DNA from: Candidatus Gastranaerophilales bacterium
Lineage (GTDB): Bacteria > Cyanobacteriota > Vampirovibrionia > Gastranaerophilales > Gastranaerophilaceae
Reading direction: 5' to 3'
Length of the DNA stretch: 64,000 nt
Assembly (NCBI GenBank): GCA_944322745.1
Contig: CALUPV010000009.1
Location: 1 to 64,000, forward strand
Both the position numbers and the translations under genes were made by a program. Shown piece after piece: positions 1 through 8,432 of this stretch (its first letter is position 1; each line of letters opens with the position of its first letter). The notes under the pieces were generated by a model that was not told the origin of the DNA, ran no database searches, and saw only the letters and a list, made by a program, of their open reading frames with translations.

Positions 1-360
1 CTCACTATGCTTTTCATCTCTCACGATTTAAGCATTATAAAATATATATCAGACAGAATAGCAGTAATGTACTTAGGTGAGATTGTAGAAATTGCAGAAC
101 AAAAAGAACTTTTTGACAACCATAAACATCCATATACACAAGCCCTTTTGAATGCAGTGCCGGTAATATCAAAAGACAAAACAAAGAAGATTATATTATC
201 AGGAGATTTACCATCCCCTAACAACCCGCCCAAAGGCTGTAAATTTCATACAAGATGCCCTTATGTTATGGAAATATGTAAACAACAAAATCCAAACCTG
301 ATAAATATATCCGAAAAACATAAAGTAAGATGTTTTTTGATTAATGAAAATAAAACTTAA
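1..360 (+). CDS. oppF: Oligopeptide/dipeptide ABC transporter ATP-binding protein, C-terminal part
   Basis: Truncated by the window start; the frame is open from base 1 and 119 residues are visible. This is the C-terminal end of an Opp/Dpp-type peptide importer ATPase. The H-loop (FISHDLS) is followed by the family's typical [12 protein letters not shown] and HPYTQALL segments, then the Opp/Dpp-specific tail with [10 protein letters not shown] and a further cysteine. The ATPase works at the cytoplasmic face with permease partners that must lie upstream of the window. OppF and DppD/DppF cannot be separated from this fragment. It is followed by a 44-bp gap before mlaE, so it may or may not be co-transcribed with it. 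Confidence 0.88.
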   Translation, partial: LTMLFISHDLSIIKYISDRIAVMYLGEIVEIAEQKELFDNHKHPYTQALLNAVPVISKDKTKKIILSGDLPSPNNPPKGCKFHTRCPYVMEICKQQNPNLINISEKHKVRCFLINENKT

Positions 361-404
361 TATTTTTTCTAGAGAAAAAATTCAATTTATTGTAATATAC
401 TGAT

Positions 405-1217
405 ATGGCAAAATTTCGCTTGTATTTAAAACAAACAATAACATACCAGTTAATATTAATGTTTTTAAGGCATGTAAGGGAGTTCTTTGAGACATTCGGC
501 TCTATTGCCTATCAATTAATTCAGGTTTTAAAATATATATTTTCTTTCCAAGTAAACTTCAAACAAGTAATGGAACAAGCCTCAAGATTTGCTGTCGATT
601 CTCTACCGATAACTCTCTCCATCGTTTCAATGACAGCAATAATTTTATCAATGCAAGTAGCACCAGAAATGGTGAAACAGGGCGGAAAAGATTATATAGG
701 ACTACTTATTGCATTAACAATGGTAAGAGAAATCGGTGTAATAATGTCAGGTTTTGCAATTATATCAATGATAGGTTCAGCACAAGCCAGTGAACTTGCA
801 ACAATGCGTGTAACAGAACAAATTGATGCAATGGAAGTATTGAAAGTTTCACCATTTAAGTATTTATTTTTGCCAAGAGTATTAGCCGGTGTAGTTATGA
901 TGCCGTTTGTAGTAATAATATCATCTACTGTCGGTATTTTAGCAGGTGGTTTAACTGCAATGACAGCAGGAAAAGATGTAACTTGGTTGTGTTATACAAC
1001 TTCTGTTTGGCAAGGTCTATACATAAGAGACATAAATATTATGCTATTAAAATCAGCTTGTTTTGGCGGAGCAATAAGTTTAATAAGTTCCAGCTGCGGT
1101 TATAGTGCTGAAGGCGGGGCAAAAGGTGTAGGTATTGCAACAACAAAAGCCGTTGTATGGTCTTTCGTTGCAATAGTTATAATTGACTGTATTTTTGCAG
1201 TTGCATTCTATTTTTAA
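405..1217 (+). CDS. mlaE: MlaE/YrbE-family lipid ABC transporter permease
   Basis: A 270-residue integral membrane protein of the MlaE (YrbE) family, the inner-membrane permease of MCE-type phospholipid transport. An N-terminal amphipathic segment precedes several hydrophobic helices. The stretch MVREIGVIMSGFAIISMIGSA and the later TMRVTEQIDAMEVL, the permease loop that contacts the ATPase, are family hallmarks. Length is normal (about 260). It heads a permease-ATPase-MCE protein order, which supports an Mla-like role in moving lipids between inner and outer membrane. No Shine-Dalgarno is visible before the ATG, and a TATACT hexamer lies only a few bases upstream, so a very short leader is possible. 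Confidence 0.93.
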   Translation: MAKFRLYLKQTITYQLILMFLRHVREFFETFGSIAYQLIQVLKYIFSFQVNFKQVMEQASRFAVDSLPITLSIVSMTAIILSMQVAPEMVKQGGKDYIGLLIALTMVREIGVIMSGFAIISMIGSAQASELATMRVTEQIDAMEVLKVSPFKYLFLPRVLAGVVMMPFVVIISSTVGILAGGLTAMTAGKDVTWLCYTTSVWQGLYIRDINIMLLKSACFGGAISLISSSCGYSAEGGAKGVGIATTKAVVWSFVAIVIIDCIFAVAFYF

Positions 1218-1230
1218 GAAGAAGGTTAAT

Positions 1231-1959
1231 ATGACAATAAAGGTAGAAAATTTAACAAAAGAATTTGACGGAAGAAAAGTATTAGATAACATTTCATTCA
1301 GCGTTGAAGAAGGCGAGATACTTTCAATCGTTGGATTCAGCGGTTCAGGTAAAAGTACTATATTAAAAATATTATGTGGATTATTAAAAGCAGATTCAGG
1401 TAATATAGACATCAGCAATGGTGATGTTGCAATGGTGTTCCAGTATTCTGCACTTTTTGACTCTTTAAATGTATTTGACAATATATCATTCGCACTTCAA
1501 GAACGAAAAGAATTTAAAAATAAATATACACAAGATGAACTAAAAGAAATCGTAGCAAAGAGTCTTAGAACAGTGGGACTATCCGGAATAGAAGATAAAT
1601 TTCCGCATGAACTTTCAGGCGGTATGCAAAAAAGAGTAAGTTTAGCTCGAGCAATTGTAACTAAACCCAAATTTATACTGTACGATGAACCGACAGCAGG
1701 TCTTGACCCAATTGCTTCAACTGTAATTGAAGACTATATACTAAGATTAAGAGACGAAACAAAAGCAACATCTATTATAGTAACTCACCAAATGTCAACA
1801 ATCAAAAGATGTTCAGACAGAGTTATAATGTTGTATGACGGACACATTGTATACAGAGGAACACCTTTAGACTTACTAAAACAAGACACCCCATATACGA
1901 AGCAGTTCGTATCGGCTTCAATGGATGGACCGATGAAAATTACAGCTTCTGGTTTTTAG
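1231..1959 (+). CDS. mlaF: MlaF-like lipid transport ABC ATPase
   Basis: A 242-residue ABC ATPase paired with the upstream MlaE permease. Walker A is GFSGSGKST, the signature is LSGGMQKR and the Walker B region is FILYDEPTAGLD, followed by the H-loop VTHQMS. The M in LSGGMQ is typical of the MlaF group. I chose the ATG at 1231 because it has a strong GAAGAAGG site just upstream and begins with the usual MTIKVENLTKEF start. An in-frame codon at 1183 would overlap mlaE by 35 bases and add 16 residues unlike the family. It probably energises phospholipid transport with MlaD. Confidence 0.94.
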   Translation: MTIKVENLTKEFDGRKVLDNISFSVEEGEILSIVGFSGSGKSTILKILCGLLKADSGNIDISNGDVAMVFQYSALFDSLNVFDNISFALQERKEFKNKYTQDELKEIVAKSLRTVGLSGIEDKFPHELSGGMQKRVSLARAIVTKPKFILYDEPTAGLDPIASTVIEDYILRLRDETKATSIIVTHQMSTIKRCSDRVIMLYDGHIVYRGTPLDLLKQDTPYTKQFVSASMDGPMKITASGF

Positions 1960-1996
1960 ATTTTTATTGTAAAATTAATATGGAAGAAGGAAATAT

Positions 1997-3355
1997 ATGA
2001 AATTTACATCATCATTTAAAGTTGGTATATTGGCACTATCCGCAATAATAATTTTATTATTCACAGTTATGTGGGTAAAAGGAAAGGCAATATCCAGCGC
2101 AGACAGGATAACTGTAAGCTTCAAAGATGTTAACGGGATGAGACCCGGTAGCGGCGTTCAAATGATGGGAGTTAGAATTGGTCAGGTTGAAGAAATAAAG
2201 CCTAAAATAAATTCATCAGAAAGCTATGTTGATGTTAAGTTTGTTATAACAGAGCCAAATATTGAAATTCCTAAGGCTTCAGAGATATCTATTCAGCAAT
2301 CAGGTATTATCGGAGAACAATTCTTAGAGATAACTCCTCCAAAAGAAAAAATTATATATTTACCTGAATCTGACAAATCATTGGTATTGCACGCTGATGA
2401 TAAAGTGCAAATGGAGCTTGACCATAAATACTATGATATAGGCACCATTAAAAAAATAGAAATTGTTGAAACAAATATGCTTCCTATCTTAGTAAAAGAA
2501 AATATAAAAACAAAAAATGCATATAAAGTAAAATATATAGTTGAATTACCGGGACTTGTAACTCCGGATATGCTTGAAGGCAAAATTGTAAAAGAAGATA
2601 ACACAAAGAAATTAAGACTTATTCCTAAAGATTCTGTTGATATTCCTTATCCAAAAACAGATTCTCCGTATACAGTTATAGAACCAATGAGAATTGCAGA
2701 CTTTTTGGAACTTCAATACAGAAGTGCAGAATCATTAATTGAAACAAACGAAAGAGTTTCTTTATTGTTATCAGATGATGTTATAAGAGATTTGCAACAA
2801 ACAACTGTTAATTTAGAAGAATTAACAACAAATGCAAATGTAACAATGGCAAAAGCTCAAGAGTTAATTGATTTATCTAAGATAGAACTTGAAATGCTAA
2901 CAGAAAATGCAAATAAACTTTCTGACAGATTACTTGTTCTTACAGATAACATCAATAAAATTGCAGGAGATAAAGAATTTGTAGATAATGTTGCAAATGC
3001 TACAAAATCATTTACAAGATTATCAGATAATTTATCTGTTTTAATGGAAGATCCAAAAACTAAAACAACGCTTGCAAACATAGATATAACAGCAAAAAAT
3101 ATAGCAGAACTTTCCAGCTATATTAACGATATGTCTAAAGATGCACAATTAAAACAATATCTAAAAGATTCTGTTGTAAGATTAAATACTGCACTAGACA
3201 AATTAACAATTACACTCGATACAGTTAATTATGCAACAGAGGACGAGGAAAAACTTAAACAAACGATGGATGATATAAATGTAACATCTGAAAATCTAAG
3301 AAAATTCTCAGAAAAATTAAATAAAAGATTTTTAATTTTCAGATTATTATTCTAA
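1997..3355 (+). CDS. mlaD: MCE-family substrate-binding protein, MlaD-like with long C-terminal helix region
   Basis: A 452-residue MCE protein with one N-terminal membrane anchor (about residues 8-26) and an MCE domain directly after it (SFKDVNGMRPGSGVQMMGVRIG). E. coli MlaD has about 183 residues, so this is a long form. Residues from about 240 onward are rich in helix-forming residues with heptad-like spacing (repeated NLE/LTTNAN/LTDN patterns), suggesting an extended coiled coil that could bridge the periplasm as in PqiB or LetB types. An AAGAAGG site precedes the ATG. It presumably forms the periplasmic lipid-binding ring of the MlaEFD complex. Confidence 0.9.
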   Translation: MKFTSSFKVGILALSAIIILLFTVMWVKGKAISSADRITVSFKDVNGMRPGSGVQMMGVRIGQVEEIKPKINSSESYVDVKFVITEPNIEIPKASEISIQQSGIIGEQFLEITPPKEKIIYLPESDKSLVLHADDKVQMELDHKYYDIGTIKKIEIVETNMLPILVKENIKTKNAYKVKYIVELPGLVTPDMLEGKIVKEDNTKKLRLIPKDSVDIPYPKTDSPYTVIEPMRIADFLELQYRSAESLIETNERVSLLLSDDVIRDLQQTTVNLEELTTNANVTMAKAQELIDLSKIELEMLTENANKLSDRLLVLTDNINKIAGDKEFVDNVANATKSFTRLSDNLSVLMEDPKTKTTLANIDITAKNIAELSSYINDMSKDAQLKQYLKDSVVRLNTALDKLTITLDTVNYATEDEEKLKQTMDDINVTSENLRKFSEKLNKRFLIFRLLF

Positions 3356-3362
3356 GGCAAAT

Positions 3363-4427
3363 ATGAAACTATTTATATCGAAACTACACTACAAAAAAAA
3401 ACTTAATTTATACGAAACAATGATTGTTTCTATATTGAGTGTTGTCGGAATTTTCTATAATATCGTTTCCAAAATAAGAAATAAAATGTATGACAAGAAA
3501 TTTTTACCAACATACACATCAAAATCATTTGTAGTTTCGATAGGCAACATAACAACAGGCGGTGTAGGGAAGACTCCTTTAACATTAGAAGTAGCAAGAT
3601 ATTTTCTGGGATTAAACAAAAAAGTTGCTATATTATCCAGAGGTTATGGGGCAAAATTAAAGAATAAAGAACCGAATCTTATTTCAGATGGTTCAGGTGC
3701 TCTATTCACAGCATCTATGGCTGGAGATGAACCTGTTTGGCTCGGTGATAATTGCAAAGGAGCATATGTTGTTACTTGCGCAAGCAGAATAAAAGCGGAA
3801 AAATTTATAAAAGATAAATACAATCCCGATATTATAATTCTTGATGACGGCTTTCAACACAGAAAAATGAATCGAGATCTTGATATCGTTTTAGTTGATG
3901 CAAAAAATAAGTTCGGGAATAAACATATTCTGCCGGCAGGTCCTTTAAGAGAAGACTTAAATAATATAAAAAGAGCAGATAAACTTGTTGTTGTGAATAA
4001 AGGTTTTGATTCACGTGATGCATTAAAATATTGTGATTATTTAAAGAAGCGATTCAAAAAAGATACATATTTATGTAAAATAGTTCCCGATTACGCATAT
4101 AATATCTTAACAGGCGAGACATTAAATAAAGACACAAAAATTATGGCTTTTTCTGCAATTGGACAACCCGCCGGTTTTTATGATTTTCTAAGAAACGACT
4201 ACAGATTAATAGCTGTTCTTGAATTTGAAGACCACCATTCATATGAACAAGACGATATATCAAAAATTATCCACTTTGCACAAGAAGAAAATATTGATAG
4301 CATTGTAACAACAGAGAAAGATGCTGTAAAACTCATCGACATCATAAAAGATGTTGAATTACCAATAAAAATATATGCGCTAAAACTAAAAGCATATATA
4401 GATATCAAGGAAATATGCGGAAGATGA
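3363..4427 (+). CDS. lpxK: Tetraacyldisaccharide 4'-kinase LpxK
   Basis: A 354-residue LpxK, the inner-membrane kinase that phosphorylates the 4' position of the lipid A disaccharide precursor. There is a hydrophobic N-terminal segment, then the family P-loop VGNITTGGVGKTPL and the LDDGFQHRKMNRDLDIVLVDA motif that carries catalytic residues. PAGPLRE and the C-terminal TTEKDAVKL motif are also present. It starts 7 bases after mlaD and overlaps the next gene, so it sits in the envelope operon. Its presence shows that the organism makes lipid A and therefore has an LPS-type outer membrane. Confidence 0.95.
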   Translation: MKLFISKLHYKKKLNLYETMIVSILSVVGIFYNIVSKIRNKMYDKKFLPTYTSKSFVVSIGNITTGGVGKTPLTLEVARYFLGLNKKVAILSRGYGAKLKNKEPNLISDGSGALFTASMAGDEPVWLGDNCKGAYVVTCASRIKAEKFIKDKYNPDIIILDDGFQHRKMNRDLDIVLVDAKNKFGNKHILPAGPLREDLNNIKRADKLVVVNKGFDSRDALKYCDYLKKRFKKDTYLCKIVPDYAYNILTGETLNKDTKIMAFSAIGQPAGFYDFLRNDYRLIAVLEFEDHHSYEQDDISKIIHFAQEENIDSIVTTEKDAVKLIDIIKDVELPIKIYALKLKAYIDIKEICGR

Positions 4428-5449
4428 AAAAAATTCTGGTAGTGAGATACCGATTTATAGGAGATATGATTTTAACAATACCTTTTTTACGTAATTTAAG
4501 GTATATATATCCAGATGCACAAATAGATATGCTTGTTGCTCCAAATTCAGGAGAAGTAATAGAAGATTGTCCTTATGTTAATAACATTATATACTTTGAT
4601 ACAACAAGAAAACACAAATATGAAAACGGTAAAGGCAAGAAAAAATCATTTTGGAGTTATGTTTTTGAATTAAGAAAAAACAAATATGATAAAGCATATG
4701 TTTTAAAGCGATCATTATCAAGTGCGTTATTATGTTTTTTTGCCGGAATAAAGGAGAGAATAGGGTTTGATACGGAAAACAGAGGTTTTCTTCTCACAAA
4801 AAAAGTTAATTATGATGAAACAAAACACGAATCATTATGTTTTTTAGATGTTTTAAAAGAAGAAGGTTTTAATGTAAAAGATACTTATCTTGAAAATTGG
4901 ATAAGAGAGGAAAATAAACTAAAAGTAAAACAACTTTTTAAAGAAAATAATATAACAGAAGAATATAGGAAAGCAGTAGTCAATGTTACTGCAACAAACC
5001 AATCAAAAGTATGGAATATTAATAACTTTGCAGAAGTTATTGAATATATGTCTAATAACAAAAACATACAGGTAATATATATTGGTGCACCATCAGATAA
5101 AAAAATATATGAAAAAATTCAATTTAAAGAAGAATTAAAAATAAAACCTGTAAATTTATGCGGACAAGTAACAATAAAAGACAGTTTAGCACTATTAAAA
5201 GAAGTTGATTTTATATTAGGTAATGACTCAGGCAACCTGCATATGGCATCATCCGTAGGAACAAAAGTTATAGGATTATATGGTCCAATGCCTTTTGAAA
5301 AATGGAAAGCAATTGGAGAGGGTAATATATTATTAAAAGCGAATCTGCCTTGTATGCCTTGTGCACTAAGAGGAAAATGTAAAAACAATAAAGCCTGTAT
5401 GAACGCTATCAGTACTGAACAAGTCAAAGATGCAATAGATAAAATATAA
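4415..5449 (+). CDS. Glycosyltransferase family 9 (heptosyltransferase-like)
   Basis: A 344-residue GT9-family enzyme of the ADP-heptose:LPS heptosyltransferase type. The N-terminal VRYRFIGDMILTIPFLRNLR segment and the C-terminal donor-binding segment GNDSGNLHMASSVGTKVIGLYGP are diagnostic. A cysteine group near the C-terminus (LPCMPCALRGKCKNNKAC) is common in this family. The gene overlaps lpxK by 13 bases; an in-frame ATG at 4424 would make the classic ATGA overlap, so the true start is 4415 or 4424. The lpxK neighbourhood supports LPS core assembly, but the acceptor and donor sugars cannot be told from sequence. Confidence 0.9.
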   Translation: MRKMKKILVVRYRFIGDMILTIPFLRNLRYIYPDAQIDMLVAPNSGEVIEDCPYVNNIIYFDTTRKHKYENGKGKKKSFWSYVFELRKNKYDKAYVLKRSLSSALLCFFAGIKERIGFDTENRGFLLTKKVNYDETKHESLCFLDVLKEEGFNVKDTYLENWIREENKLKVKQLFKENNITEEYRKAVVNVTATNQSKVWNINNFAEVIEYMSNNKNIQVIYIGAPSDKKIYEKIQFKEELKIKPVNLCGQVTIKDSLALLKEVDFILGNDSGNLHMASSVGTKVIGLYGPMPFEKWKAIGEGNILLKANLPCMPCALRGKCKNNKACMNAISTEQVKDAIDKI

Positions 5450-5476
5450 GTGATAAACAAAATTAAGAACTATTTA

Positions 5477-5812
5477 TTATTTCCAATAGGGGTTAAATTT
5501 AGATATTTCATAAAGAGTATTATTAAAATCACCTTTAAAACAAATTGTTCTATCATCAATATAAAGAAAAGAGGGTATTTTAATATTAGTTATATCTTTA
5601 AAATACTTATCCAAATCATTATTTATCAACCATTTACTTGCAAGTAAAAGATTTCTGCTTGTAAACAGGTATAATTCAAAATCATTTGACAATTTTTGAA
5701 TAAACTCTCTTGCTCCAATTTTTAAATTTGGTATATAGTTTTCATCAAATTTTTCTTTACCATATTGGTTTAATACACCGTCTAAATCAATTAGTATTTT
5801 TTTCTTATGCAT
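5477..5812 (-). CDS. Small HAD-superfamily protein, nucleotidase-like
   Basis: A 111-residue protein with the HAD motif I (LIDLDGVLNQYG, nucleophile and acid Asp pair), a motif II-like FTSRN and a final acidic YIDDRT that could be motif III/IV. It lacks the large cap domain, so it resembles compact 5'(3')-deoxyribonucleotidase or NT5C-type HAD proteins but is shorter than usual (about 150-200). It reads away from the XRE gene at 5882 and shares a 69-bp intergenic region with it. No clear Shine-Dalgarno is seen. The exact substrate is unknown. Confidence 0.65.
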   Translation of the reverse strand: MHKKKILIDLDGVLNQYGKEKFDENYIPNLKIGAREFIQKLSNDFELYLFTSRNLLLASKWLINNDLDKYFKDITNIKIPSFLYIDDRTICFKGDFNNTLYEISKFNPYWK

Positions 5813-5833
5813 AAAGATTAGGCACTCATTTTG

Positions 5834-5871
5834 CTAGTGTGACTAGTTGTTGTTAATGCTAGTATAACTAA
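5834..5871. promoter_or_regulatory. Two operator-like palindromes overlapping a promoter of the XRE gene
   Basis: Site 1 is CTAGTGTGACTAG (5834-5846), a perfect 5-3-5 palindrome. Site 2 is CTAGTATAACTAA (5859-5871), the same element with one end base changed. Their centres are 25 bp apart. Site 2 contains TATAAC (5863-5868), a plausible -10, and site 1 covers the matching -35 position, so binding of both would occlude RNA polymerase. They lie directly before the XRE gene at 5882 and after the divergent HAD gene. Autoregulation by the XRE protein is inferred. Confidence 0.5.
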
Positions 5872-5881
5872 CAATAAAAAA

Positions 5882-6097
5882 ATGGACAAGCCTTTTTTAG
5901 AAAAATTAGCAAAACAATTAAAAAGAATCAGAAAAGAAAAAAACTTAACTCAAGATGATATAGGAGTTAATGGAATTTCAAGAGCAATGATAAGCTTAAT
6001 TGAGCTTGCCAAAACAGATGTAACTGCTTCAAAATTAAAAATAATTGCAGACAATCTTGGAATTGAAGTAAAAGATTTATTTGATTTTAAAGATTAA
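5882..6097 (+). CDS. XRE-family helix-turn-helix regulator
   Basis: A 71-residue protein that is essentially one Cro/C1-type helix-turn-helix domain: LAKQLKRIRKEKNLTQDDIG, then a recognition helix region around NGISRAMISLIE, ending in EVKDLFDFKD. Such small XRE proteins are DNA-binding regulators, often autoregulated. There is no Shine-Dalgarno and the likely transcription start falls only a few bases before the ATG, so translation may be leaderless. It is followed after 22 bp by a second XRE gene. Confidence 0.82.
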   Translation: MDKPFLEKLAKQLKRIRKEKNLTQDDIGVNGISRAMISLIELAKTDVTASKLKIIADNLGIEVKDLFDFKD

Positions 6098-6119
6098 TTT
6101 TACAATCAACAATTAAAAT

Positions 6120-6344
6120 ATGAGTCAAGATAATAAATTTTCAAATAGAGAACTTTTAGCAAAAAACATAATTAAATTAAGAATTAAAAGAAATATAAGA
6201 AGAGAGGAATTATCTCTTGCATTAGGTTTTGATAATTCATATATTTCAAAATTAGAAAAAAGCAAAATAAATATTACAATAGATAAATTGACACTAATTG
6301 CAAATTATTTTGAAATATCAATAAAAGAATTATTTACAGAATAA
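6120..6344 (+). CDS. XRE-family helix-turn-helix regulator (second copy)
   Basis: A 74-residue single-domain Cro/C1-type regulator (LLAKNIIKLRIKRNIRREELSLALGFDNSYISKLEKSK spans the HTH in residues 12-50, ending ISIKELF). It is related to the gene just upstream but clearly diverged. The recognition-helix stretch NSYISKLEKSKIN is a standard XRE arrangement. It is probably co-transcribed with the 5882 gene. No Shine-Dalgarno is evident before the ATG (only A/T-rich sequence), as with its neighbour. Confidence 0.82.
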   Translation: MSQDNKFSNRELLAKNIIKLRIKRNIRREELSLALGFDNSYISKLEKSKINITIDKLTLIANYFEISIKELFTE

Positions 6345-6415
6345 TTTAATATAATACATAGTTTATTTATTGCGACACTAGATAAAACGGAATATCCAGT
6401 TGCTAGCCTTTTGGT

Positions 6416-6437
6416 ACTTTTCTGCAATAAGAAAAGT
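6416..6437. other. Hairpin between convergent genes
   Basis: ACTTTTCT (6416-6423) and AGAAAAGT (6430-6437) form a perfect 8-bp stem with a 6-base loop, in the 104-bp gap between the convergent ends at 6344 and 6449. No T tract follows on either strand, so it is a weak terminator candidate. The surrounding text (TTTTGGTACTTTTCTGCAATAAG) has the look of a dispersed intergenic repeat unit, but only one copy is in this window. Confidence 0.35.
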
Positions 6438-6448
6438 CAATATAAAAA

Positions 6449-6790
6449 TTATTTGTCTTCTTTTATTATAAGTCCATTTAATTTTTCAATTTCATTAAAT
6501 AGATGAAAAAAACATAACTCACACTTTTGCATACATTTATATACCTTTTCAATATCTATAAATTCATCTTTTAATCGTTTTAAAAATTCTGGATTTTCTT
6601 TTAACCTTTCAAAACTTATTAATAAAATATTTGCTCTTATTGAAATAAAAATTGCCTGTGTCCATGACTTTTTTAGTGTTTTTTCTATTATTTTCATTAA
6701 ACTTTTTCCTTCTGAAAAGTTTTTAACAATGAAATCAGTATGTTTTTCTATAATTTCATTAAAATTTTTTTCTAATTCTGATTTGTTCAT
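6449..6790 (-). CDS. Hypothetical protein, helical, 113 aa
   Basis: Not recognised. The 113-residue sequence is lysine- and glutamate-rich and predicted mostly helical. It has a phenylalanine/leucine-rich middle and a small cysteine cluster late in the protein (KCMQKCELCFF). A GGAG ribosome site lies upstream of the ATG, and a TTGACA-17-TAATAT promoter on the minus strand precedes it, both of which support a real gene. It sits in the small accessory patch with XRE regulators. It could be a plasmid- or phage-type accessory protein, but there is no evidence for a function. Confidence 0.6.
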   Translation of the reverse strand: MNKSELEKNFNEIIEKHTDFIVKNFSEGKSLMKIIEKTLKKSWTQAIFISIRANILLISFERLKENPEFLKRLKDEFIDIEKVYKCMQKCELCFFHLFNEIEKLNGLIIKEDK

Positions 6791-6851
6791 GAATTCTTCT
6801 CCTTAACCTTTTAATCCAAATAAAGAATATTTATTCCTTATATAGGTTAAT

Positions 6852-6903
6852 ATATTAATTTTAAATTCTATATTTGTCAATATTATTCGTAAAAAAGTAT
6901 AAT
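6852..6903. promoter_or_regulatory. Face-to-face promoters sharing one -35 site
   Basis: On the plus strand TTGTCA (6874-6879), an 18-bp spacer and TATAAT (6898-6903) make a near-consensus promoter for the gene at 6923. On the minus strand TTGACA (complement of 6875-6880), a 17-bp spacer and TAATAT (complement of 6852-6857) make a promoter for the gene ending at 6449. The two -35 hexamers occupy the same bases on opposite strands, so polymerase binding to one should exclude the other. Confidence 0.5.
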
Positions 6904-6922
6904 TATTCCAAATGAGGTATAT

Positions 6923-7129
6923 ATGAGTTCCAGAGAACAAGTAAAAATAATGATACTTAAGGAAAGATTAACTGTCGAAAAATTGGCAAATATACTGAAA
7001 GAAAAAACAGGAAAACATTATACACAACAAAGTTTACAACACAAAATTTCTTTAAGTTCATTAAGATATGATGAAATGGAAATAATTGCAGAATTGTTAG
7101 GATATAAAATCACAATTGAAAAGATATAA
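6923..7129 (+). CDS. Small putative DNA-binding protein, 68 aa
   Basis: A 68-residue basic protein (VKIMILKERLTVEKLANILKEKTGKHYTQQSLQHKISLSSLRYDEMEIIAELLGYKI). The pattern of two short helices, TQQSLQHKI as a recognition-like helix, then a helix ending in LGYKI resembles XRE/Cro-like repressors of Gram-positive phages and accessory regions. An AATGAGG site precedes the ATG, and a strong promoter lies 20 bp upstream. The function is probably transcriptional regulation; this is inference from fold resemblance. Confidence 0.7.
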   Translation: MSSREQVKIMILKERLTVEKLANILKEKTGKHYTQQSLQHKISLSSLRYDEMEIIAELLGYKITIEKI

Positions 7130-7161
7130 ATTTTAAATTAATAGTGTTGTTGCTATAATCT

Positions 7162-8355
7162 TTAAAACATTGAAAAAAGACTGCCAAAATATGCTTTATA
7201 TCCGTTTACGGCGACCATTGCTACTATTATACCGACAAATATAAGCATAATAGGTTCTACAACCTGTAAAAGTACATTCATAGAAACTTCTAATTTATTT
7301 TTATAGTCTAAGGCAACGGTTTTTAACATTTTATCAAGTTCTCCGGCTTTTTCACCTGCCGTAATTTGAGACATCGCATAACTTGAAAATAACCCGGTAA
7401 CACCAAGCGCTGTAGCAACTTCGCATCCATTGTATACCATATTTTCTGCTTTTTTTAACTTGTTATTTATCTCTGGCACATTAATTACTGAAGCAGACAA
7501 ATTGATTGATTCAGCAGATGTAATGCCTGCAGAATATGCAAGCGAAAAGACAGAAAAGAAATTTAAAAAATAATAGCACTTCATCAAATTCCCAAATATT
7601 CTAATTTTCAGAATAAAAGAAATAAAATGATTAAAAAGTCTTTTATTTTTGTATATATAAAAACATCCTGCTAAGAAAACAGCAAAAATAACTATAATTT
7701 TTATAATTGCTGTAACTAACAACATAAGTAAAGCCGAAAAACAAACTCCTGTACCCATAAGAGAAAAAGCTTTAAGTATAAAGAACTTAAAAAGTAAGGC
7801 AACTGCAATAGCCATAAAAAAAATGCAAGTCGGGTATGTTAATTTGGCAATTAAATTTGATTTTATTTCTTCTTCACGTTTGATGTTTATTAATATATCA
7901 GAAAGTATTTCATCTAATTTACCAGCTTGTTCTCCTGCAACAATTAAAGCCGTATATGCTTTACCAAGCACATTTGAATAATTCGCCATTGCTTCTTTTA
8001 AAGATTTTCCTTTTTCTATTTTTTTTACAATATAAGAAGAGAACAATTTAACCTGTTGTTTTGTAGATGAATTTGCAATTGACTTAAAAATATCAAGAAC
8101 AGGCAGCGCTGATTTATATAAGAAATAGAAAGAATTAAAAAACTCTTTTTTTTCTTGAAGAGAAAAAGGTAATATACTATCAGATAAAATTATTCCTTTA
8201 TTACTTAATGTATTTCTAAACTCCTCTTTTATTTCGAGTATAGTGTACCCTTGTTTTTCAAGTTTAAGAGCAGCTTCAGATATACCAGAAGCATTAATGA
8301 AACCTTGAGCAACCTTATTTTGTTTATTTTTAACTCTATAAAAAAACCTAGCCAT
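7162..8355 (-). CDS. Type II secretion / type IV pilus inner-membrane protein, GspF/PilC family
   Basis: A 397-residue GspF/PilC platform protein, normal length for the family (about 400). The N-terminal FFYRVKNKQNKVAQGFINASGISEAA segment is the usual entry domain. Two homologous GspF halves follow, each with family motifs: ALIVAGEQAGKLDEIL in the first and QITAGEKAGELDKML in the second. Hydrophobic helices follow the first half (about residues 165-235) and close the protein. The family anchors the assembly ATPase of type IV pili or type II secretion. No other pilus gene is in the window, so the apparatus is encoded elsewhere. Confidence 0.92.
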   Translation of the reverse strand: MARFFYRVKNKQNKVAQGFINASGISEAALKLEKQGYTILEIKEEFRNTLSNKGIILSDSILPFSLQEKKEFFNSFYFLYKSALPVLDIFKSIANSSTKQQVKLFSSYIVKKIEKGKSLKEAMANYSNVLGKAYTALIVAGEQAGKLDEILSDILINIKREEEIKSNLIAKLTYPTCIFFMAIAVALLFKFFILKAFSLMGTGVCFSALLMLLVTAIIKIIVIFAVFLAGCFYIYKNKRLFNHFISFILKIRIFGNLMKCYYFLNFFSVFSLAYSAGITSAESINLSASVINVPEINNKLKKAENMVYNGCEVATALGVTGLFSSYAMSQITAGEKAGELDKMLKTVALDYKNKLEVSMNVLLQVVEPIMLIFVGIIVAMVAVNGYKAYFGSLFSMF

Positions 8356-8432
8356 AAAGCAATTATATATGATTATTTACAATAAAAAAAGACAGTTGAT
8401 TACAATATAATTTTTTGTGCTACGATATTCGT

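Noticed and set aside
5450-5647. Plus-strand 65-codon frame after the GT9 gene
   Set aside because: It is opposite the HAD gene, which has recognisable motifs, and has no ribosome site.
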